This document shows, in pieces, positions 57,916-64,000 of a stretch of DNA of 64,000 nt (positions within the stretch are counted from its first letter, which is position 1; each line of letters starts with the position of its first letter). The stretch lies in assembly GCF_040419245.1 (NCBI RefSeq), contig NZ_JAZHOH010000001.1, positions 1,674,001-1,738,000 on the forward strand, written 5' to 3'. The notes beneath the pieces are model-generated. The model had not been told where the DNA came from and did not search any database. It was given only the letters and a program-made list of their open reading frames with translations. The translations under genes and the position numbers were made by a program. The stretch comes from Ewingella sp. CoE-038-23. Lineage in GTDB: Bacteria; Pseudomonadota; Gammaproteobacteria; Enterobacterales; Enterobacteriaceae.

Positions 57916-58707
57916 TTAGCGAGTGTAACGGGCGCCCGGCGTGGAGTGGGCGAAGTTGGTCAGCAGGCCAATGCGCGTCGCTTCATGGTCAGTCCACAGC
58001 TTTTCATCCTGCAGCGGCGGGATAGTAACTTTCTCTTTAAGGTCAAAGCCGACAAGCGCGGCGTCAACCAAATCAGCCACTTCCATCACCCCTTGCAGGT
58101 CGTCCACGTTCTGACCCGCGTGGTCCCAAATCTCAGTTCGCGTCGCGGCTGGCAGCACGGCCTGCACGTACAGACCTTGCTGTTCCAGCTCGCTTTGCAG
58201 CGTCTGTGAGAAGGTCAGCACAAAGGATTTCGAGGCGGTATACACCGCTTTATTCAGCTCAGGGGCGAAGGCCATCACCGATGAAATGTTAATGATCGCG
58301 CCATCTTTGTGTTTCAGCAGGCCGTCCAGCGCCACGCGGGAAAGACGAGCCACCGAGGTGACATTCAGGCGAATCAGATGATCAATCGACTCAACGTCGG
58401 TCGAGCCAAAACCGCCCGGCGTGGTGGAACCCGCGTTATTCACCAGCAGAGAAATCTCCGGGTGTTGGCGGATGAAATCTTCCACGCGCAGCAGGTCGTT
58501 ATGCTCAGTCAAATCGGCGGCGATGATCTCCACCTGAGTGCCTGCCGCGCGCAGCGGCTGCGCCACATTTTCCATGCGTTTGGCATTTCGGGCGACCAGC
58601 ACCAGGTCATAGCCACGTTTCGCCAGGCGATCGGCGTAAACCGCACCAATGCCGGTGGAAGCGCCGGTGATTAAAGCAACGGGTTTGTGTTGAGTTGATT
58701 GCGACAT
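57916..58707 (-). CDS. SDR-family oxidoreductase
   Basis: A 263-residue classical short-chain dehydrogenase started at ATG 58707 (MSQSTQHKP, AAGGAACACCC in front). TGASTGIGAVYADRL, NNAGST and YTASK with the Ser in NISSVM are present. It belongs to the YqjQ/DltE-like branch of SDRs. The gene is divergent from the HxlR regulator at 58873, with 165 bp between, in a common redox-stress or xenobiotic-response arrangement. Confidence 0.92.
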   Translation of the reverse strand: MSQSTQHKPVALITGASTGIGAVYADRLAKRGYDLVLVARNAKRMENVAQPLRAAGTQVEIIAADLTEHNDLLRVEDFIRQHPEISLLVNNAGSTTPGGFGSTDVESIDHLIRLNVTSVARLSRVALDGLLKHKDGAIINISSVMAFAPELNKAVYTASKSFVLTFSQTLQSELEQQGLYVQAVLPAATRTEIWDHAGQNVDDLQGVMEVADLVDAALVGFDLKEKVTIPPLQDEKLWTDHEATRIGLLTNFAHSTPGARYTR

Positions 58708-58872
58708 TTGGGTGTTCCTTTTCAGTGTTTGGGTTGGTTTAATTATTAAACTAGATGCATTTGTACGGCAGGTGGTTTTATAATGCAACCAGATTTTTAA
58801 GCAGGGCACATTTTGCTACTCGGCCCTGTTCATAGAGAACAGTTTGCAGAGAACAGCTAAGAGAGAACGGCA

Positions 58873-59322
58873 ATGAAAAGAACCCGAATGGATGACAGCG
58901 TCTGCCCGGCCACACGTTCGCTGGATTTGATTGGCGACTGGTGGACCTTGCTTATCGTGCGCGATGCGATGATTGGCTTAACGCGCTTTAGCGAGTTTCA
59001 GCGCAGTCTGGGCGCGGCGAAGAATATCCTCAGCACGCGGCTGAAATCGATGGTGGCTGAAGGGATTTTGCGTATTGAACCCGCCGCCGACGGATCGGCG
59101 TATCAGGACTATGTGCTGACGGAGAAGGGTAAAGCGCTGCGCCCGATCATGGTGGCGTTAAGCCAGTGGGGAAGCAAATACCTGTTTGACGAGAACGAAC
59201 CTTTCACCGAAATGGTGGATAAAGAAACCCGCCAACCTTTGCAAACCATAGAGCTGCGTTCACAAGATGGGCGGGTTTTAAGCTATGACGAGATCACGGC
59301 CATTCAGCCGCAGAAAAAATAA
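58873..59322 (+). CDS. HxlR-family transcriptional regulator
   Basis: A 149-residue HxlR winged-helix regulator: MDDSVCPATRSLDLIGDWWTLLIVRDAM with the conserved N-terminal Cys, and the LGAAKNILSTRLKSMVAEG recognition helix. The single Cys suggests thiol or quinone/aldehyde sensing, as in YodB and HypR. It is divergent from the SDR gene, which it likely controls. AGAGAACGGCA precedes ATG 58873. Confidence 0.92.
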   Translation: MKRTRMDDSVCPATRSLDLIGDWWTLLIVRDAMIGLTRFSEFQRSLGAAKNILSTRLKSMVAEGILRIEPAADGSAYQDYVLTEKGKALRPIMVALSQWGSKYLFDENEPFTEMVDKETRQPLQTIELRSQDGRVLSYDEITAIQPQKK

Positions 59323-59328
59323 CCCGTG

Positions 59329-61356
59329 TTAGCGAGGAATACGCTCGTGCCAGTACTTGGTGAACTCTTCTTCACCATTCAGGCTGACCACCATATCGCC
59401 ACTGACGATAAAATGGGTCAGGTCGCTGCGCATCTCTAAAGTGATCACCGCCTCAATCTGCCAGCCCTCGCGGCCAATTTTCATGGTCTGGGTGAGCAGA
59501 TAGCGCGCCGACAGCGGGTCAGCATTGCCGACCACCAGCTCACGGCGCAGGTTGTGGTCTACAGTGGTATCAATGTCGTCGAAACGATAAACCCCTTCGC
59601 CAAACACGCCGCCTTCGCCATTGGTGACGCTGGTCCACTCATCCGTCAGGAAGTCGTAACTGATCGAACGGTCAACGCGGCCTTGAGTCAGCACGGTTTG
59701 CGGCGTCGGCGCGGCGCTTTGCGGCTCTTTGATGGGGCCGTCAATCACCAGCGGCTGGTGGCACACCGGCAGCGAAAGCTGGGCGCTGTGCAGGTCGAGG
59801 GTTAGGGTGGCGGCTTCCGGCATTGGCCAAATCATCGGCCAATAGGTGGTGGCCAGCGACACCCGCAGACGGTGGCCGACTTCGAAACGATGGGCAATGC
59901 CGTCCAACTGTACCGGTACCCGCACTTTCTGCCCCGGCACCAGCGTTACAGATTTATCATGCCCCTGTAAGTGACTCAGATTCAGCCAGCCGTGGGTTAC
60001 GCGATTGACCGCGCCCTCTGGCGAGACGTCCGACAGCCGCACGTAGAGCATGGCGGCCGGTTTATCACTGCTCAGCTCGACGGTGAACTGCGGGAAGCCG
60101 AAGACAGACAGCGGCTCTGCCAGCGGCTGGCCCTCAAAGATTTCGGCATTGCCGTCATCCACCCGCTGGTCCGGCGGCGTTTCACCCAGCACGCCCGCGC
60201 CCATCCATTCACCGGCCATCAGGCCGTGGTTCTGCGGCGAGCAGATGGAAATCACGCCGGCTTCTGCGTCCGGGTGAGCATTCAACTGCCCGCGCGTTAG
60301 CCAGCGAGGCTCATGAGTCACATTGCTGGCAGTGCCTTTATCAAAGCCGACCCACTGGCCTTTGCTCACCGGGCGCTGGGCCGACGGCGGCTGGCTGTCT
60401 TGCAGCCAGGCTTGCACCATCGGGCCGTCCATTGCGGCGTTTTGTTCGCCTTTCAGCCAGTGATCCCACCACTGTACCGCCTCTTGCAAGAAGCCAATCG
60501 CCGGTTCCGGCGTGCCGTCCTGCGGGTAAATATGCGCCCACGGGCCAATAATGGCGCGGCGCGGCACCTGCAAGTTGTCCATCAGGCGGAACACCGCGTT
60601 GCTATAGGCATCTGCCCAACCACCAATGGCTAACACCGGGCATTGAATCGCCGACCAGTCCTCGCAGACGGAACCGTGCTGCCAGTAGCGATCGCGCAGC
60701 GGGTGTTCCATCCACAATGCCGGGAAGAACGGCATGTTTTCGAGGCGATTGAGCCACTCGTTGTACCAGCCTTCGCCGACCAGCGCCGGGTCAGAAGGGC
60801 GGCTCTGATAAGCCAGCATGATGCCGCCCCACCAGAGGTTGTCATTGAGCAGGCAGCCGCCTTTGTAGTGAATATCATCGGCGTAGCGGTCGTCGGTGGA
60901 GCAGACGGTGATCACCGCTTTTAGCGCCGCCGGGCGACGTGCCGCCACCTGCAAGCCGTTAAAGCCGCCCCATGATTTCCCCATCATGCCGACATTGCCG
61001 CTACACCACGCCTGCTGGGTGATCCACTCAATCACTTCCAGCGCGTCGTCCTGTTCTTGCATCAGATATTCATCCGCCAGCAGCCCGTCGGACTCGCCGC
61101 TGCCGCGCATATCCACGCGCACCACGGCGTAGCCATTACCGGCGAAATAGCCGTGCATCGGCTCGTCGCGGGTGCGGGTTCCGTCTCGTTTACGGTAGGG
61201 AATGTATTCCAAAATGGCCGGAACCGGCTGGTCCGCCGCACTGTCCGGCAGCCATAAACGGGCGGCGAGGCGGGTGCCGTCGCTCAGTTTGATCCACAGA
61301 TGCTCGATGGTGGTCACCGAATGCGGGAACTCAGTAATAATGCGTTTTGTGGTCAT
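59329..61356 (-). CDS. CocE/NonD-family hydrolase, second in window
   Basis: A 675-residue alpha/beta-hydrolase with nucleophile Ser128 in MMGKSWGGFNG and a C-terminal jelly-roll (X-Pro dipeptidyl-peptidase C-like) domain from about residue 380. No signal peptide is seen. Its ATG overlaps the stop of the ABC ATPase gene by four bases (ATGA), so it is the last gene of a peptide-type ABC transport operon. Cleavage of an imported peptide- or ester-like substrate in the cytosol is the obvious idea. It is not a close copy of the 41078 protein. Confidence 0.9.
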   Translation of the reverse strand: MTTKRIITEFPHSVTTIEHLWIKLSDGTRLAARLWLPDSAADQPVPAILEYIPYRKRDGTRTRDEPMHGYFAGNGYAVVRVDMRGSGESDGLLADEYLMQEQDDALEVIEWITQQAWCSGNVGMMGKSWGGFNGLQVAARRPAALKAVITVCSTDDRYADDIHYKGGCLLNDNLWWGGIMLAYQSRPSDPALVGEGWYNEWLNRLENMPFFPALWMEHPLRDRYWQHGSVCEDWSAIQCPVLAIGGWADAYSNAVFRLMDNLQVPRRAIIGPWAHIYPQDGTPEPAIGFLQEAVQWWDHWLKGEQNAAMDGPMVQAWLQDSQPPSAQRPVSKGQWVGFDKGTASNVTHEPRWLTRGQLNAHPDAEAGVISICSPQNHGLMAGEWMGAGVLGETPPDQRVDDGNAEIFEGQPLAEPLSVFGFPQFTVELSSDKPAAMLYVRLSDVSPEGAVNRVTHGWLNLSHLQGHDKSVTLVPGQKVRVPVQLDGIAHRFEVGHRLRVSLATTYWPMIWPMPEAATLTLDLHSAQLSLPVCHQPLVIDGPIKEPQSAAPTPQTVLTQGRVDRSISYDFLTDEWTSVTNGEGGVFGEGVYRFDDIDTTVDHNLRRELVVGNADPLSARYLLTQTMKIGREGWQIEAVITLEMRSDLTHFIVSGDMVVSLNGEEEFTKYWHERIPR

Positions 61357-63005
61357 AGTGCGCCTGTCAAAGATGTCTTGTCGGAAGAAGAGGAGGAACG
61401 CAGCGCCAGCACGTCGTCCAGCCAGTCGGTGCGCATTTCTGGCACTGAGGTCAGCAGTTTTTCAGTGTACGGATGCATAGGCGGGCTGAACACCACGCGG
61501 GTATCGCCGCTGGCAACAATGTTGCCCTGATACATCACCGCTACCTGATGGGCAATGCGCTTCACCGTGCCGAGGTCATGGGTGATGAACAGGTAGGAAA
61601 GCCCCAACTGCTCTTGCAGGCGGCGCAGCAGGTTAAGTACCTCTTCGGCCACCAGCGGGTCGAGCGCCGAGGTGGCTTCATCGCAAATAATTAGCTCCGG
61701 CTGGGCCGCCAGCGCGCGGGCGATACAGACGCGCTGCTTCTGGCCGCCGGACAGCTCGCCCGGATATCGGTCAATCAGCTTCAGCGGCAGTTCGGTCAGG
61801 GTCAGCAGCTCTTCCACCTTGGCTCGCACTTCGCGTTTACTCAGCCCGAAGTAGAACGCCACCGGGCGACCAATCAGCTCAAGAATGGTCTGGCGCGGGT
61901 TGAGCGCCACGTCCGGTAGCTGATAGATCATCTGAATGCGGCGCAGCGTCTCTTTCTGCCGCTGTTGGTAGAGCGGCGAGAGGGTGACGCCGTCGAACTC
62001 GACGCTGCCTTGGGTATCCGGCAGCAGGCCAACCAGCGCGCGGGCGAGGGTACTTTTGCCGCTACCCGACTCGCCAATCACCGCCAGCGTTTTGCCGCGC
62101 GCCAGTTGCAGGTTGACGTCATTGACCACTTTCTTGCCGTTGTAGCCGGTACTCAGCTGTTTGATGGTCAGCAAAGCCGCCAGGGCTTCTGGCTGCGCGG
62201 CGGTCACGGTTTCTGCCGCGTGTTCGCGCTCGGCCACTAAGCGGCGGGTGTACTCCTCTTTTGGCGAGCTAAGGATCTGCGCAGTATTGCCGGTTTCCAC
62301 TTCTTTGCCGTGGCGCAACACCATAATGCGGTCCGCCAGCTGGGCCACCACCGCGAGGTCGTGGGTGATGTACAGCGCGGCGGTGTTGAACTCGCGCACC
62401 AGCTTGCGCAGCATCACCAGCACTTCAATCTGAGTGGTAACGTCCAGCGCAGTGGTAGGTTCATCCATCACCAGCAAGTCAGGCTTGCAGGACATGGCCA
62501 TGGCCGCCATCGCGCGCTGCAACTGGCCGCCAGAAAGCTGGTGCGGATAGCGTTTACCAATGTTTTCCGGGTCCGGCAGATCCAGCGAGCGGAACAGGGT
62601 GATGGCCCACTGGCGGCTCTCTTCTTTACTCATCAATCCGTGGCGAATCGGCCCTTCGCACACCTGTTTTTCAATGGTCAGTGCCGGGTTGAAGGCCGCC
62701 GCCGCGCTCTGTGCCACATAGGCCACGCGGCGGCCGCGCCACTGGCGTTTGACTCGCGCGGGTTGGGAAACAATATCGGTGCCATCGACAATCACTTCGC
62801 CGCCGCTGATCCGGCAGCCCTGTCGCGCATAGCCCAGCGCGGCTAAGCCAATGGTGGATTTTCCCGCGCCAGATTCGCCAATCAGCCCGAGGATTTCGCC
62901 TTTCGCCAGCGTGAGGGAGATGTCCTGCACCAGCGGCGAGCCGTCGAGGGTTTCGATGCGCAGCCCGCGCATTTCGAGGATCAGGTCTTGCTTGTTGTCC
63001 GTCAT
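61353..63005 (-). CDS. Peptide-type ABC transporter, fused dual ATP-binding protein
   Basis: A 550-residue protein with two ATPase domains in tandem (DppD-like then DppF-like). First: Walker A GESGAGKS at 43-50, signature LSGGQLQR at 157-164, Walker B VMDEP at ~179-183. Second: Walker A GESGSGKS at 311-318, [16 protein letters not shown], Walker [12 protein letters not shown]. Such fusions (YejF/GsiA type) serve one transporter. It couples ATP hydrolysis to import through the two permeases upstream and overlaps the permease and hydrolase genes by four bases on either side. Confidence 0.95.
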   Translation of the reverse strand: MTDNKQDLILEMRGLRIETLDGSPLVQDISLTLAKGEILGLIGESGAGKSTIGLAALGYARQGCRISGGEVIVDGTDIVSQPARVKRQWRGRRVAYVAQSAAAAFNPALTIEKQVCEGPIRHGLMSKEESRQWAITLFRSLDLPDPENIGKRYPHQLSGGQLQRAMAAMAMSCKPDLLVMDEPTTALDVTTQIEVLVMLRKLVREFNTAALYITHDLAVVAQLADRIMVLRHGKEVETGNTAQILSSPKEEYTRRLVAEREHAAETVTAAQPEALAALLTIKQLSTGYNGKKVVNDVNLQLARGKTLAVIGESGSGKSTLARALVGLLPDTQGSVEFDGVTLSPLYQQRQKETLRRIQMIYQLPDVALNPRQTILELIGRPVAFYFGLSKREVRAKVEELLTLTELPLKLIDRYPGELSGGQKQRVCIARALAAQPELIICDEATSALDPLVAEEVLNLLRRLQEQLGLSYLFITHDLGTVKRIAHQVAVMYQGNIVASGDTRVVFSPPMHPYTEKLLTSVPEMRTDWLDDVLALRSSSSSDKTSLTGAL

Positions 63006-63844
63006 GCTTCTTCTCCGTGCGGCAGGCTGTTGCGGGCCAGTAGCCAGTCAACTACCAAATTGACGCCAATGGTCAGCAGCGCGATGGCCGCAGCCGGGTA
63101 GAGCGGCGCGAACTGACCGAAGTTAATCGCCTGCGCGTTGTCGCGCACCATGCTGCCCCAGTCGGCGTAAGGCGGCTGAATGCCCAAGCCGAGGAAGCTC
63201 AGTCCGGCGATAAACAGGAAGGTGAAGCAGAAACGCATGCCGAACTCGGCCAGCAGCGGCGGCATGGCGTTGGGCAGGATCTCTTTGGTTAGCACCCAGC
63301 GCAGTCCTTCACCGCGCAGACGAGCAGCTTCGACATACTCTTGGCAAACAATGGCTTGCGCCACCAAACGCGCCAAACGGAAAACCCGGGTGGCGTCGAG
63401 CAGGGCGATAGTCAGCACCAGAACCGGAATGGAGGTGCCCATCACGGACAGTACCATCAGGGCGAAAATCAGCACGGGAATCGACATCACGGTATCGACA
63501 ATGCGCGACAGCACCACGTCCACCCATTTGCCATAAATCGCCGCCGCGAAGCCGCTAATAATGCCAATAATGAATGACGCAATGGTGATGGTCAGCGCGA
63601 TGGCGATGGTGGTGCGAGCGCCAAACAGAATGCGTGAAAGCATGTCGCGCCCCAAACTGTCGGTGCCGAACGGCGTGGCCGCCGAGGGTAATAGCCAGAT
63701 ATCACCCACCTGTTCGGTTTCGCTGTGCGGCGCGATCCACGGGGCGAAAATCGCCGCCAGCAGATTGACCGCAATAATCACGATGCCAATCCATGCTGAC
63801 AGCGGGATGTTGCTGATAAATGAAGCTTTATGCGAATGATTCAT
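63002..63844 (-). CDS. Peptide-type ABC transporter permease, DppC-like
   Basis: A 280-residue inner-membrane permease (MetI-like fold) with N-terminal TM helix (SAWIGIVIIAVNLLAAIFAPW), the DppC-type FGTDSLGRDMLSRILFGART segment and the EAA loop EAARLRGEGLRWVLTKEILPN (key EAARLRG). About six helices. It overlaps the ATPase gene by four bases and lies 12 bases after the DppB-like gene. No substrate-binding protein is in the window, so it must be further right. Confidence 0.93.
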   Translation of the reverse strand: MNHSHKASFISNIPLSAWIGIVIIAVNLLAAIFAPWIAPHSETEQVGDIWLLPSAATPFGTDSLGRDMLSRILFGARTTIAIALTITIASFIIGIISGFAAAIYGKWVDVVLSRIVDTVMSIPVLIFALMVLSVMGTSIPVLVLTIALLDATRVFRLARLVAQAIVCQEYVEAARLRGEGLRWVLTKEILPNAMPPLLAEFGMRFCFTFLFIAGLSFLGLGIQPPYADWGSMVRDNAQAINFGQFAPLYPAAAIALLTIGVNLVVDWLLARNSLPHGEEA

Positions 63845-63856
63845 GTTGCTCCTGCC

Positions 63857-64000
63857 TTAGCGCGCGTGGCGTAAACGTGGGTTACACCAAATCGCCAGCA
63901 AATCAGCGGTGGTATTGAGGAAGATGTAGGTGCCGCCAAACAGCAGGCCGCAGGCCTGAACCACCGGCAGGTCGCGCTTGGTCACGGCGTCAACCATGTA
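63857..64000 (-). CDS. Peptide-type ABC transporter permease, DppB-like, C-terminal part only
   Basis: The last 47 codons of a permease are seen: AVTKRDLPVVQACGLLFGG and LNTTADLLAIWCNPRLR lead to TAA at 63857. This is the typical C-terminus of DppB/OppB proteins. The rest lies beyond the right edge. Confidence 0.9.
   Translation of the reverse strand, partial: YMVDAVTKRDLPVVQACGLLFGGTYIFLNTTADLLAIWCNPRLRHAR

Overview
The window is chromosomal DNA of a gammaproteobacterium of the order Enterobacterales. The best supports are umuDC with a near-consensus LexA box, a bgl-type PTS operon with two BglG antiterminator sites, budAB, katG, rluF, ansP, a nupC-type gene, a DUF1120 chaperone-usher fimbrial cluster and an IS1 element. 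A Yersiniaceae-like genus (Serratia, Rahnella, Ewingella, Rouxiella group) is my impression only. No rRNA, tRNA or CRISPR array was seen. Most of the DNA is GC-rich; two stretches (about 2.9-7.0 kb and 21.7-23.4 kb) are clearly more AT-rich.

Layout. 0-2.9 kb: LysR regulator (cut by the left edge) divergent from a short-chain dehydrogenase, then an aldo/keto reductase. 2.9-8.6 kb: a decayed accessory region with an orphan hypothetical gene, a lipoprotein, a solitary Mrr-like nuclease, three related intergenic palindromes, a tyrosine recombinase pseudogene, and a complete 768-bp IS1 that cuts off the 3' end of a quinone-oxidoreductase-like gene and lacks a target duplication. 8.6-16.4 kb: LysR regulator, umuDC, an AraC/NepI-like efflux pair, a small gene, katG. 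16.6-23.4 kb: chaperone-usher fimbrial cluster with a remnant of a second major subunit, transcribed away from a LysR regulator. 23.4-28.2 kb: rluF, an FMN reductase-XapX-FMN reductase operon, an AraC regulator, a lipoprotein, a RidA-like protein. 28.4-31.9 kb: budA-budB for acetoin formation, divergent from a LysR gene (budR-like) broken by a one-base deletion. 31.9-38.5 kb: small metabolic and regulatory genes (ketopantoate-reductase-like, exported isochorismatase-like hydrolase, GlxA-type regulator, a second ClpP-type peptidase, ArsR-SRPBCC pair, tautomerase-CMD pair, LysR, DUF1345).

38.8-43 kb: an IclR regulator, a YfcC-type carrier and a CocE/NonD hydrolase form a tight operon. 43-48.4 kb: nupC-type transporter, ABM monooxygenase plus Gfo/Idh/MocA oxidoreductase, GlxA-type regulator divergent from a 14-TM MFS pump. 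48.4-53 kb: bgl operon in the order RAT/terminator - bglF - GH1 - RAT/terminator - bglG. 53-59.3 kb: ansP, a two-gene hypothetical membrane unit, an FAH-family hydrolase, AraC regulator, and an SDR divergent from an HxlR regulator. 59.3-64 kb: a second CocE/NonD hydrolase translationally coupled to a peptide-type ABC transporter that runs off the right edge.

The general pattern is a regulator next to a small catabolic or efflux module: thirteen HTH-type transcription regulators plus one BglG antiterminator in 64 kb. The bgl, CocE, bud and FMN reductase/XapX groups are the clearest functional units. I did not find a convincing wholly new multi-gene system; the most unusual items are the IS1-linked deletion, the recombinase pseudogene with its palindromes, the fimbrial subunit duplication remnant, the rearranged bgl operon and the paired CocE modules.
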